DNA from: Actinomadura terrae
GTDB lineage: Bacteria > Actinomycetota > Actinomycetes > Streptosporangiales > Streptosporangiaceae
NCBI RefSeq assembly: GCF_022751215.1
Contig: NZ_JAICDG010000003.1
Location: 744,001 to 808,000, forward strand
Direction: 5' to 3'
Length of the DNA: 64,000 nt
The notes under the pieces are model-generated. The model saw only the letters and a list, made by a program, of their open reading frames with translations, was not told the DNA's origin and did no database searches. A program made the translations under genes and the position numbers. Positions 42,591 to 51,009 of the stretch are shown piece after piece (the first letter of the stretch is position 1; each line of letters begins with the position of its first letter).

Positions 42591-44908
42591 TGGCGGTCAC
42601 GTTCGTCGGCGTCCGGCACCACAGCCCGGCCTGCGCCCGGCTCGTCCGCACCGAGATCGAGCGGCTGGAGCCCGCGTACGTGCTGGTCGAGGGCCCGGCC
42701 GACTTCGGGTCCCGGTTGGGGGAGCTGCTGCTCGGCCACGAGCCGCCCGTCGCGATCTTCAGCTACTACCGCGACGCGGAGCGGGTGCACGCGTCGTGGG
42801 CGCCGTTCTGCGCGTACTCGCCGGAGTGGGTCGCGCTGCACGCGGGCCGCGCCGCCGGGGCCGAGCTGCGGTTCATCGACCTGCCCGCGTGGCATCCGGC
42901 GCTCGCCGGGCGCCGCAACCGGTACGCCGACGCCGAACGCCGCTACGCCGAGGTCACCGTCCGGCTGTGCCGCGAGTTCGCCGTCGACAACACCGACGTC
43001 CTGTGGGACCACCTCTTCGAGATCGACGCCGAGGAGCTGCCGGAGCGCCTCGGCGCCTACTTCGACCTGCTGCGCGGGGAGTCGGAGGCCGGGCCCGACG
43101 ACACCGCCCGCGAGTCCTACATGGCGGCGTGGGTGCGGGCGGCCGAGGCGGACGCGGGCGACCGTCCCGTCGTGGTCGTGACCGGCGGGTTCCACAAGCC
43201 CGCGCTGGAGGCGCTGGCGCGGGAGGGCGGCACCGCGTGGCCCGGGGTGCCCGCCCCGCCGGACGGCGCGTCCGGCGGCAGCTTCCTCGTCCCCTACTCG
43301 TTCCGGCGGCTCGACGCGTTCACCGGCTACCAGTCGGGCATGCCGTCGCCGGAGTACTACCAGCGGCTGTGGGACGGCGGCCCCGGTGCGGCGGCGGGCG
43401 CGCTCACCGAGGCGGTCGTGGCGCGGCTGCGCGAGCGCGGCCAGGTCGTCTCGACCGCCGACCTGATCGCCGCGCGGACGCTCACCGAGGGCCTGACCCG
43501 GTTGCGCGGCCACCGCTCGCCCGCCCGCACCGACCTGCTGGACGGCCTGGTCTCCGCCCTCGTCACGAGCGACCTGGACGAGCGGCTGCCGTGGACGGCG
43601 CGCGGCGTCCCCGCGTCCGCCTCCCACCCCGCCGTCGCCGAGATGGTCGCGGCGCTCAGCGGCGAGCGCGTCGGGCGGCTGCACCCGGACACGCCCGCGC
43701 CGCCGCTCGTCCACGACGCCGCCGCCGAGCTGGAACGGCTCGGGCTCGACCGGGGCGGCCGCCGCACCGTGAAGCTCACCGAGAAGCGGGGGCTGGAGCG
43801 CAGCCGCGCGCTGCACCGGCTGCGCGTCCTCGGCGTCCCGGGGTTCGAGCGCGAGTCCGGCCCGGATACGGGCGCCGATCTGGTGCTGGAGGAACGGTGG
43901 CGGGTCGAGCCGCATGATGCCGCGTCCCGGATGTCGGCGCTGGTCGAGGCGGGCGCGTACGGGCCGACGCTGCTGGACGCGGCGTCCGCCGCCCTGGAGG
44001 AGCGCATGGCCCGCGCGGGCACCGACATGGGCGGGCTCGCGGCCGTGCTGTTCGACGCGGCACTGTGCGGGTGCGCCGGGCAGTCCGAGCGGATCGCGGC
44101 GGGGATCGCCGCCGGGATAGCGGGCTCCTCCGACGTCCCGGCGCTCGGGCTCGCGCTGGAGGTCGTCCTCGGGCTGTGGCGGCACGACCGGGTCCTCGGG
44201 ACGGCCCGCAGCCCGTTGTTCGGCACGGTGATCGAGGGGTGCGCCGTCCAGCTGCTGTGGCTGCTGGAGGGGACGCGCGGCGGCCCGGCGCCCGCCGACC
44301 TCGCGCGGCTGCGGGCCGTCGCGGCGCTGCGGGACGCGCTGCTGCACGCCGCCGCGCCGCTCGGCCTCGACCGGGCGGCCGCGCTCGCCGTCGCCCGCCG
44401 CGTCGCCGCCGACCGGGACGCGCCGCCCGACCTGCGCGGCGCCGCGTTCGGCCTGGCCCGCTCGCTCGGCGACACCGGCGACGCGGGTGACACGGGTGGC
44501 GCGGGCGACGCGGGTGACACGGCGCGGGCCGTACGGGGCGCGGCTTCCCCGCGCGTGCTCGGGGACTGGCTCGCGGGCCTGTTCGCGCTGGCGCGCGAGG
44601 AGGTGCTCGACCCCGGCGCCACTGTCCTCGCCGTCCTGGACGAGCTGGTCGCCGCCCTCGGCGAGGAGGACTTCCTCGTCGCGCTGCCCGCGCTGCGGCA
44701 GGCGTTCGAGTTCTTCCCGCCGCGCGAGCGCGAGACGATCGCGCGCGGGCTGATGGACCGGCGCGGCGTGCGCGGCTCCGCCCGCGCGCTGCTGCGCTCC
44801 CCGGCCGACCCGATGCTGATCGCGGAGGCCCGCGCGCTGGAGGCCCGCGCGGACGCGGCGCTCGCCGCCGCCGGGCTCGCGGGCCCTACCGGAAGGCAGG
44901 TGCCATGA
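42590..44908 (+). CDS. DUF5682 family protein (YehM-like)
   Basis: 772 residues; the ATG shares a base with the upstream stop. The N-terminal domain opens VTFVGVRHHSPACARLV and continues with VLVEGPADFG, PVAIFSYYRD, FIDLPAWHPAL and VVVVTGGFHKPALEAL, a TraB/EreA-like alpha/beta pattern with conserved His and Glu that could be catalytic. The rest is mostly helical. A low-complexity linker (GDTGDAGDT...) near residues 627-645 is encoded by short DNA repeats. In E. coli the homologue YehM lies between YehL and YehP, as here. Function is unknown. The stop overlaps the start of the VWA gene (ATGA). Confidence 0.85.
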   Translation: MAVTFVGVRHHSPACARLVRTEIERLEPAYVLVEGPADFGSRLGELLLGHEPPVAIFSYYRDAERVHASWAPFCAYSPEWVALHAGRAAGAELRFIDLPAWHPALAGRRNRYADAERRYAEVTVRLCREFAVDNTDVLWDHLFEIDAEELPERLGAYFDLLRGESEAGPDDTARESYMAAWVRAAEADAGDRPVVVVTGGFHKPALEALAREGGTAWPGVPAPPDGASGGSFLVPYSFRRLDAFTGYQSGMPSPEYYQRLWDGGPGAAAGALTEAVVARLRERGQVVSTADLIAARTLTEGLTRLRGHRSPARTDLLDGLVSALVTSDLDERLPWTARGVPASASHPAVAEMVAALSGERVGRLHPDTPAPPLVHDAAAELERLGLDRGGRRTVKLTEKRGLERSRALHRLRVLGVPGFERESGPDTGADLVLEERWRVEPHDAASRMSALVEAGAYGPTLLDAASAALEERMARAGTDMGGLAAVLFDAALCGCAGQSERIAAGIAAGIAGSSDVPALGLALEVVLGLWRHDRVLGTARSPLFGTVIEGCAVQLLWLLEGTRGGPAPADLARLRAVAALRDALLHAAAPLGLDRAAALAVARRVAADRDAPPDLRGAAFGLARSLGDTGDAGDTGGAGDAGDTARAVRGAASPRVLGDWLAGLFALAREEVLDPGATVLAVLDELVAALGEEDFLVALPALRQAFEFFPPRERETIARGLMDRRGVRGSARALLRSPADPMLIAEARALEARADAALAAAGLAGPTGRQVP
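44468..44522 (+). repeat. Short in-frame tandem repeat inside the DUF5682 gene
   Basis: Six units of the form GGYGAYRCS (one GGTGGCGCG variant) encode GDT-GDA-GDT-GGA-GDA-GDT. This is the kind of array that changes length by slippage and it forms a flexible linker. Confidence 0.6.
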
Positions 44909-46062
44909 CCACGCCCGACCTGGAGCGATGGCGGCTGATCCTCGGCGCGCCCGCCGAACCGTCCACCGGCGGCCTGGGCGGCGCGTCCGTCGCGCGGGAC
45001 CAGGCGCTCGGCTGGCTCTACGGCCGCGATCCCGACCTGGCCCGGCGCGGCGTCCGGCGCGGCGGCGCGTCCGGCGGCGAGCCCGACCGGTCGGACGACC
45101 GCACCGGCGGGTCCGGGCCGTCCGTGCTCACGGCCGTCGACTGGATCGACGCCGTGCACCGGCTGTTCCCCAAGGAGACGATCGAGCGGCTGGAGCGCGA
45201 CGCCGTCGAGCGGTACGAGATCCACGAGGTCGTCACCGACCCCGCCGTGCTGGAGCGCGTCGAGCCCGACCCGGCGCTGCTGCGCGCCGTCCTGCGCACC
45301 AAGCACCTGATGAACCCGGAGGTGCTGGCGCTGGCGCGGCGCATCGTCGAGGCCGTGGTGAAGGAGCTGATGGAAAAGCTCGCGACCGAGGTCAGGACGG
45401 CCTTCCATGGGACGCGGTCGCGGCGGCCGAGCCACATCAAGAACTCCCGCAACTTCGACTTCCACGCGACGATCCGCGCGAACCTGGCCCACTACCGGAC
45501 CGACGAGCGGCGCCTGTACATCGAACGCCCGCGCTTCGTCTCGCGGACGCGGCGCCAGACCGAGCGGTGGCAGCTGATCCTGCTCGTCGACCAGTCCGGG
45601 TCGATGGTCGGGTCGGTGATCCACGCCGCCGTCACCGCCGCGTGCCTGTGGGGGCTGCCCGGCCTGACCACGCACCTGGTCGCGTTCGACACCTCCGTCG
45701 TGGACCTGACCTCCGACGTCACCGACCCCGTCGAGCTGCTGATGAAGGTGCAGCTCGGCGGCGGCACCGACATCTGCCGCGCCGTGACCTACGGCGCGGG
45801 CCTGGTCGACAACCCGCGCCGCGCGATCGTCGCGATCGTCAGCGACTTCTACGAGGGCGGCGACCCGCACGGGCTCGTGCACGCGGTGCGCGGGCTCGTC
45901 GGGCAGGGCACGCAGGTGCTCGGGCTCGCCGCGCTGGACGAGGAGGCCGACCCCGCCTACGACCGGGAGATGGGGCGGCGGCTCGCCGACGCCGGCGCGC
46001 ACGTCGGCGCGATGACCCCCGGACGGCTCGCCGGGTTCGTCGCGGAGAGGCTCGGCCGGTGA
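44905..46062 (+). CDS. VWA-domain protein (YehP-like), MoxR partner
   Basis: 385 residues; start in the ATGA overlap. The N-terminal half is helical and charged (EVLALARRIVEAVVKELMEKL), with a basic segment RSRRPSHIKNSRNFDFHATI conserved in this family. The von Willebrand A domain begins at about residue 222 and has a complete MIDAS: DQSGS (229-233), Thr in GGGTDI (288) and Asp in IVSDFYEGGD. It should bind a divalent metal and a ligand. MoxR and VWA genes side by side are the standard pair in RavA-ViaA-like chaperone systems. The stop overlaps the next start (GTGA). Confidence 0.92.
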   Translation: MTTPDLERWRLILGAPAEPSTGGLGGASVARDQALGWLYGRDPDLARRGVRRGGASGGEPDRSDDRTGGSGPSVLTAVDWIDAVHRLFPKETIERLERDAVERYEIHEVVTDPAVLERVEPDPALLRAVLRTKHLMNPEVLALARRIVEAVVKELMEKLATEVRTAFHGTRSRRPSHIKNSRNFDFHATIRANLAHYRTDERRLYIERPRFVSRTRRQTERWQLILLVDQSGSMVGSVIHAAVTAACLWGLPGLTTHLVAFDTSVVDLTSDVTDPVELLMKVQLGGGTDICRAVTYGAGLVDNPRRAIVAIVSDFYEGGDPHGLVHAVRGLVGQGTQVLGLAALDEEADPAYDREMGRRLADAGAHVGAMTPGRLAGFVAERLGR

Positions 46063-48014
46063 CCCGCGCCGACCTGCTCGCGCTGACCCCGGACGCGCTC
46101 GCCGCGCTCGCCAACCGGGGCCTGGTCAAGCGCGCCGCCAAGGACCTCGACGCGGGTCAGGGCCCCGAGGTGAGCGTCGACGGCGACGGCGCCGTGCACG
46201 GCGTTTTCCCGGACGGCACCCGGGCCGCGCTCCCGCCCGGCGCGGGCCTGGAGGCGGCGTCGTGCTCGTGCGCGGCGACGTCGGTCTGTAGGCACCGGGT
46301 CTGCCTCGTCCTCGCCTACCAGCGGACGGCCCCGGCCCCGGCCGAGGCCGCCGCCGATCCCGTCGCGGCCTGGTCGCCGGGCGCGTTCGACGACGACGCG
46401 CTCGCCCGCGTCCTCGGGCAGCGGGCCGTCACCGCCGCGCGCCGGACGTTCCGCGCGGGCTACACCGCGCGCATCCACCGCCCCTCCGGAGACGATCCGG
46501 TGGCGCGGGTGGAGCTGCCGTCGTGCACGGTCCGGTTCCTCGTTCCGGACGAGCTCGGCTACGTGGACACCGACGCGGTCGCGGCCGTGCGCGGCGAGGT
46601 CGTCGTGCTGGCGGCGTGGGCGTTCCGCGCCGCCGACGAGCAGGGAGCGGACGGCGCCGACGTCCGCGTCGAGGTCGGCGGCGAAGCCCGGGCCGCCGGG
46701 GGCGGCACCGGACTGGAGGCCGCGCTCGACCTGGCCGGGCAGGTGCTCATGGAGGGCGCCGCGCACGCCGGGCCCGTCCTCGCGGCGGCGCTGCGGCGGA
46801 CCGGCACCGACCTCGCGGCCCGCGACCTGCACTGGCCCGCCGCCGCGATCGACGAGCTGGCCGCGCAGCTCGACGCCCACCGCGAGCGCCGCGCCGACTA
46901 CGCGTCCGAGCGCCTCGCGGCGCTGATCGCCGAACTGCACGCCCGCGACCGCGCGGCCTCGGCGCCGGGCTCGCGGGTGCCCCGGTCGCTCGTGCTCGGC
47001 ACGGACGAGTCCGCCGACACGCCGCTGCGCCGCGTCCGGCTGACCGCGCTCGGCTGCCGGGTCGGCGGCACCGCCGAGACCCGCACCGCCGACGTCTACC
47101 TCGCCCACGCCGACACGGTGCTGGTGCTCCGCAAGCACTGGGCGGTGCCCGAAGGCGACCGGCTGACCGGCGCCGACCTGGCCGGACGCCGCGTCCTCGG
47201 GGTGAGCCTGCGCGCGCTCGCCGCCGCCAACGTCGTCTCCGAGAGCGCGACCCGCAGCGCGAGCCGGGCCGTCCGGGTCTCGGCGGGACGCGTCGCCAAG
47301 ACCACCGTGACGCCGCTCGGCGAGGCGTGGGCGGGCCTGCCCCCGGCGCTGCTCGTCCGCGACCTGGCCGCGCACGAGCGGGAGATGGACGCCTGGCCGC
47401 CGCGCCTCGTCCGGCCCCGGGTCGAGGCCGAGACCGTGCGCGTGGTCGAGATCGCCGAGGTGCGCGACATCGGCTACCACCCCGGCGACCAGCGCTTCGA
47501 AGCCGTGATCGCGGACGCGGCGGGCACCACCGCCGTGCTGTCGGCCGAGTACGCCCCGCACCGCCCGGCCGCGCTCGACGTGCTCGCCGAGGCGCTCGCC
47601 GACGGCCCGCGCCTCGTCAGCGGCGCGGTGCGCCGCGAGCGCGGCGGCCTCGTCATCGACCCGTTCGCGGTGCTGGCGTCCGGCGGCGTCGTGGTGCCCG
47701 ACCTGATGCCCGGCGACGGGACGGCGGAGCTGGGCGCCCCGCCCGCCCCCGCCCCGGACCCGCTCGGCGCCGTCCTCGACACCGCGCTCGCCGCCTGCGC
47801 CGAGATCGCGCATCGCGGCCTCCGGCACGTCCCGCCAGGCCTCGGCGGCCGCGTGTCCCACGCGGCCGACGACCTCGCCCGCACCGGCCTGCGCACCGCC
47901 GCCGAAACACTCACGAACCTCGCCGCCACGCTCACCGGCGACGACCCCCAGGCCTCCGTCCAGGCATGGGCCGACGCCACCATCCGCCTGACGACAACCG
48001 CCGAACTGCATTGA
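46059..48014 (+). CDS. SWIM zinc-finger protein (YehQ-like)
   Basis: 651 residues, GTG start in a GTGA overlap. The SWIM motif CxC-x5-CxH is present near the N-terminus: Cys69, Cys71, Cys77 and His79 in SCSCAATSVCRHR. The remaining 550 residues show no recognised enzyme domain; they contain alternating helical and beta segments and an Ala-rich region near the end. SWIM fingers bind DNA or proteins. As the last gene of the MoxR-DUF5682-VWA-SWIM operon it is the probable target-binding component; this is inference. E. coli YehQ has the same domain and operon position. Confidence 0.88.
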   Translation: MTRADLLALTPDALAALANRGLVKRAAKDLDAGQGPEVSVDGDGAVHGVFPDGTRAALPPGAGLEAASCSCAATSVCRHRVCLVLAYQRTAPAPAEAAADPVAAWSPGAFDDDALARVLGQRAVTAARRTFRAGYTARIHRPSGDDPVARVELPSCTVRFLVPDELGYVDTDAVAAVRGEVVVLAAWAFRAADEQGADGADVRVEVGGEARAAGGGTGLEAALDLAGQVLMEGAAHAGPVLAAALRRTGTDLAARDLHWPAAAIDELAAQLDAHRERRADYASERLAALIAELHARDRAASAPGSRVPRSLVLGTDESADTPLRRVRLTALGCRVGGTAETRTADVYLAHADTVLVLRKHWAVPEGDRLTGADLAGRRVLGVSLRALAAANVVSESATRSASRAVRVSAGRVAKTTVTPLGEAWAGLPPALLVRDLAAHEREMDAWPPRLVRPRVEAETVRVVEIAEVRDIGYHPGDQRFEAVIADAAGTTAVLSAEYAPHRPAALDVLAEALADGPRLVSGAVRRERGGLVIDPFAVLASGGVVVPDLMPGDGTAELGAPPAPAPDPLGAVLDTALAACAEIAHRGLRHVPPGLGGRVSHAADDLARTGLRTAAETLTNLAATLTGDDPQASVQAWADATIRLTTTAELH

Positions 48015-48042
48015 AGGCGCGCCCCCGGCCGCGGCGCTGTTC

Positions 48043-48627
48043 TCAACCGGTCAGCTCTTGGACGGTGCGGCGGGCGGTCTCCAGGTCGCGGGTCGGGGCG
48101 CCGAAGCCGACGCGGACGCGGGTCCGGCGCAGCCGTCCGTGCACGGCCAGCAGGTCGCGGGTGCCGGTGAGCCCGGCCGGGACGAGCGGGACCCCGGCGA
48201 GGTCCGCGAGCCGCGCGGCGCCCGTGCGGAACGCGCCGACCTGCCCGTCCCGGGAGCGGGTGCCCTCGGGGAACACGATGACGCAGCGGCCCCGGGCGAG
48301 CTGCGCGGCGGCGGAGGCCAGGTCCTCGAAGCCGCCCCGGGACCGCCGGACGGGGAACCCCGCGACCGCCGTCCGGCAGACCAGCGCGCGCAGCCGTCCG
48401 GCGAACCAGTAGTCGGCCGCCGCCGCGACCACCGGACGGCGGCGCGCGGGCAGCGCGGCCAGCAGCGCGACGGTGTCGGCGTGCGAGGAGTGGTTCGCGA
48501 CGATGACGCACGGGCCGTCCGGGACGGGGCCGGTGACCTCCAGCCCGCCCGCGAGCCCGAACGCCGCGCGCCAGCACGTCCGGCGCAGGAAGGAGGAGAA
48601 CACGCCGATCATGACAGCGCCGATCAT
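48043..48627 (-). CDS. 1-acylglycerol-3-phosphate acyltransferase-like (PlsC family)
   Basis: 194 residues from the ATG at 48627, which overlaps the cdsA-like stop (ATGA); a second ATG at 48612 is also possible. Acyltransferase motifs: NHSSHAD (catalytic HxxxxD), the GFPVRRSRGGFEDL arginine block, VIVFPEGTRSRDG and VPLVPAGLTGT. It should add the second acyl chain in phosphatidic acid synthesis at the inner membrane. It is the third gene of a lipid operon with a CDP-alcohol phosphatidyltransferase and a CdsA-like gene. The protein is short for the family, but all four motifs are present. Confidence 0.88.
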   Translation of the reverse strand: MIGAVMIGVFSSFLRRTCWRAAFGLAGGLEVTGPVPDGPCVIVANHSSHADTVALLAALPARRRPVVAAAADYWFAGRLRALVCRTAVAGFPVRRSRGGFEDLASAAAQLARGRCVIVFPEGTRSRDGQVGAFRTGAARLADLAGVPLVPAGLTGTRDLLAVHGRLRRTRVRVGFGAPTRDLETARRTVQELTG

Positions 48628-48632
48628 GACAG
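48604..48632. repeat. 15-base direct duplication at the cdsA/plsC junction
   Basis: GCCGATCATGACAG occurs at 48604-48617 and again at 48619-48632. On the minus strand it doubles the start of plsC, giving MIGAVMIGV with two usable ATGs. The upstream one is the copy that overlaps the cdsA stop. Confidence 0.7.
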
Positions 48633-49418
48633 GGCCATCGCGACGGCCAGCGCCACCAGCAGCGAGTCGATCCGGTCCAGCAGGCCGCCGAAGCCGGGCA
48701 GCCACGTCCCGGCGTCCTTGACCCCGGCGCCGCGCTTGAGCATGGACTCCAGCAGGTCGCCGAGCGGCGCCCCCGCCGCCACCGCGAGCACGGTGGCGGG
48801 GGTCGCCGCGCCGAACAGGGCCAGCACCGCGATCCCGGCGGCGGCTCCGCCCGCGATGCCGCCCCAGCGTTTGGCCGGGCTCAGCGGCGACAGCGCGGGG
48901 CCGCGCAGCAGCTTCCCGCCGCACCACGCGCCGACGTCGGCGACCGCGATCGCCGCGCACAGCGGCGCCGCCAGGTCGCCGAGCAGCACGAGCCCGCTCA
49001 GCGGCGCCAGCCACACCACCCCGAACACCGCGCCCCGCGCCCGGGCCGCGCCGCCCTCGGCGTCGCCCGCCAGGACCGGGACGAGCACCACGCCCAGCAG
49101 CACCACCATCAGCAACCGCAGCAGGTGCTCCGGCGCGAGCCACGCGGTCAGGGGGAAGACGGTCAGCGTGAGCGCCATCGCCGCGAGGTCGGCCCTGCGC
49201 AGCCGCGCCAGCCGCGCGTACTCGGCGGCGGCGATGACGCCCGCGCCCGCCGCGAGCGCGGCGGCGCCGGGCGCGCCCAGCCAGAACGCGGCCCCGACGA
49301 CGGGGACGATCAGCAGCCAGCCGAGCCAGCGCTGCACCAGTTCGCGGCGGCCCGACGTCCACACGGCGACGCCGCTGAGCACGAACGCGCCGCCCACGTA
49401 GGGGATCGCCGTGGTCAC
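48624..49418 (-). CDS. Phosphatidate cytidylyltransferase (CdsA family)
   Basis: 264 residues from a GTG in a GTGA overlap with the upstream gene. It has about seven membrane helices. The C-terminal CDS signature is complete: SPAKRWGGIAGG, GDLLESMLKRGAGVKD and then PGFGGLLDRIDSLL with the metal-binding aspartates. It makes CDP-diacylglycerol from phosphatidic acid and CTP. It lies between the CDP-alcohol phosphatidyltransferase and the PlsC-like acyltransferase, so three successive steps of phospholipid synthesis are co-transcribed. A housekeeping cdsA probably exists elsewhere; this may be a paralogue for a special lipid. Confidence 0.92.
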   Translation of the reverse strand: MTTAIPYVGGAFVLSGVAVWTSGRRELVQRWLGWLLIVPVVGAAFWLGAPGAAALAAGAGVIAAAEYARLARLRRADLAAMALTLTVFPLTAWLAPEHLLRLLMVVLLGVVLVPVLAGDAEGGAARARGAVFGVVWLAPLSGLVLLGDLAAPLCAAIAVADVGAWCGGKLLRGPALSPLSPAKRWGGIAGGAAAGIAVLALFGAATPATVLAVAAGAPLGDLLESMLKRGAGVKDAGTWLPGFGGLLDRIDSLLVALAVAMALS

Positions 49419-49987
49419 AGCGACCTCCTGATCCGCCGCAGCCGGACGGCCGCCGTCAGCACCGACCCGGCCGCGAGCGTCGCGAGCAGCGGGACGGCCC
49501 AGCCGGTGAAGGCGACCAGCGCCAGCAGCAGGCACCGCTCGGTCTTGCCGACCGGCCCGCCCTGCGGGCGCGGGCCCCCGGCGGCCGCGCCCGCGAGGGA
49601 CGTCCAGGACGGCAGCGTCGCCGCGAGCGCGGCCGACGCCACGAGCCAGGCCGGGGCGAGCGCGAGGCAGCCCGCCAGCGCGGCCAGCTCCGCCGCGCGG
49701 TCGCCCAGCTCGTTCAGCACCGCGCCCCACCGCGTGCTCCGCCCCGACTCGCGCGCGATCGCGCCGTCGAGGTTCGCGCACGCCAGCCGCGCGGCCAGCA
49801 GCACCGTGACAAGGAGCCCGGCGGCCGGGCCCGGTTCGACGAGGGCGAGCGCGGCGCCCGCCGCGCCGCCCGACAGTACCCCGGCGGCGGTCACCGCGTC
49901 CGGCGAGACCCCGCGCCGGACGAGCGCGGCCCGGACGCCGCCGAGCCGCGCCGCGTACCAGGGCTTGAGTGCGTAGAGTCCGTCCAT
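49415..49987 (-). CDS. CDP-alcohol phosphatidyltransferase family protein
   Basis: 190 residues with several membrane helices. The family motif DG-x2-AR-x8-G-x3-D-x3-D appears as DGAIARESGRSTRWGAVLNE and then LGD, so the first Asp of the last pair is Asn. This N-E-x-x-D form occurs, as far as I recall, in a distinct actinobacterial branch and may reflect a different alcohol acceptor. It probably moves a phosphatidyl group from CDP-diacylglycerol to an alcohol. It is the first gene of the operon with CdsA- and PlsC-like genes. No ribosome site is obvious at the ATG. Confidence 0.85.
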   Translation of the reverse strand: MDGLYALKPWYAARLGGVRAALVRRGVSPDAVTAAGVLSGGAAGAALALVEPGPAAGLLVTVLLAARLACANLDGAIARESGRSTRWGAVLNELGDRAAELAALAGCLALAPAWLVASAALAATLPSWTSLAGAAAGGPRPQGGPVGKTERCLLLALVAFTGWAVPLLATLAAGSVLTAAVRLRRIRRSL

Positions 49988-50030
49988 GCCGACCAGCGTC
50001 GAACAAGGCGGACATTGCGGGCATCCGTCG

Positions 50031-50056
50031 TGCTACTCAGTTACTCCTGAGTAGCA
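50031..50056. promoter_or_regulatory. Perfect 10-pair inverted repeat upstream of the phospholipid operon
   Basis: TGCTACTCAG (50031-50040), loop TTACTC, CTGAGTAGCA (50047-50056). Compared with nearby terminators it is AT-rich. It lies 44 bases upstream of the CDP-alcohol transferase start and 15 bases after the metallo-beta-lactamase stop, both on the minus strand. It could be an operator for the lipid operon or the terminator of the operon before it. Confidence 0.55.
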
Positions 50057-50070
50057 GTCGTGCGGCGGCC

Positions 50071-51009
50071 TCAGGCGCGGCAGGTCAGCGGCCGTCCGCC
50101 GTTGTAGGCGATCATGTCGTTGAGCGCGGCGCCGAGGTCGATGCGCGCGCCGGGCTCCCGCCCGTCCAGCTCGGCGTAGGCGCGGTGCAGGTTGCCGACG
50201 ATACGCTCGGCGTCGGTCAGCTCCGCGTACTCGCCGAGGTCGGTCTCCCGCGCGGTCTCCAGCGGCGTCAGGCCCGCCGCCCTGCCCCGCTCCGCCGTCG
50301 CCTGGACGAACCGCGCGTAGCCGAGCACGCGGTCGATCAGCTCCGGCCCGGCGACCGGACCGTGCCCGGGGACGATCGTCTCCGCGTCCAGCGGCGCGAC
50401 CACCTCGGTCAGCACCTTGATCACGCCCTCGACCGAGCCCTGCATCAGGAACGGGGTGCCGCCGTTGAACAGCAGGTCGCCGCAGAACAGCACCCGCCGC
50501 TCCGGGACCCACACGATCGAGTCGTTGGTGGTGTGCGCGGGCGTCCCGACGTGCCGCACCTCGCAGCGCAGGTCGTCCACCCACAGCGTCACGCCGTCGG
50601 TGTAGGTGAGGAACGGCGGCTCCAGCTCGACGTCGCCCCACTCGACCTTCGTCCAGAACGGCTCGTCGAACGGCTTGCCCCAGTCGAGCGCGCCCTGCCG
50701 GGTGCCCTCGTGGCCGACGACGGTCGCGCCGGAGAACAGGTAGTTGCCGAACGTGTGGTCGCCGTGGTGGTGGGTGTTGACCAGCGTCCGGACGGGACGC
50801 GCCGACACCGACCCGATCGCCTCCAGGTAGGCGCGGGTACGGCGCTCGGTCGAGCACGCGTCGATGCTCGTCACGCCGCGCGCGCCCACCAGGAAGCCGG
50901 TGTTGTTGATCCACCAGGTGCCGTCCGGCTGGACGTAGGCGAAGATCCCCTCGGAGACCTCCTCCAGCCGCGGGCGGCCGGGGCCGTCGAGGTCGGGCGC
51001 GTCGCTCAT
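50071..51009 (-). CDS. Metallo-beta-lactamase-fold hydrolase
   Basis: 312 residues, ATG with GGGAGATCC upstream and overlapping the previous stop (ATGA). Zinc site: NTHHHGDHTFGN (HxHxDH), GTPAHTTND, LFCGDLLFNGGTP and the final VPGHGPV. The C-terminal 80 residues are helical. The fold covers hydrolysis of esters, thioesters, phosphates and lactams, and the substrate is not apparent. It is the last of six co-directional, coupled genes running from the SDR at 57544 down to here. Confidence 0.88.
   Translation of the reverse strand: MSDAPDLDGPGRPRLEEVSEGIFAYVQPDGTWWINNTGFLVGARGVTSIDACSTERRTRAYLEAIGSVSARPVRTLVNTHHHGDHTFGNYLFSGATVVGHEGTRQGALDWGKPFDEPFWTKVEWGDVELEPPFLTYTDGVTLWVDDLRCEVRHVGTPAHTTNDSIVWVPERRVLFCGDLLFNGGTPFLMQGSVEGVIKVLTEVVAPLDAETIVPGHGPVAGPELIDRVLGYARFVQATAERGRAAGLTPLETARETDLGEYAELTDAERIVGNLHRAYAELDGREPGARIDLGAALNDMIAYNGGRPLTCRA

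Noticed and set aside
31441..48014. The DUF4132/MoxR block as a recently acquired island
   Set aside because: I see no integrase, tRNA junction or change in base use relative to the flanks, so recent transfer is not supported.
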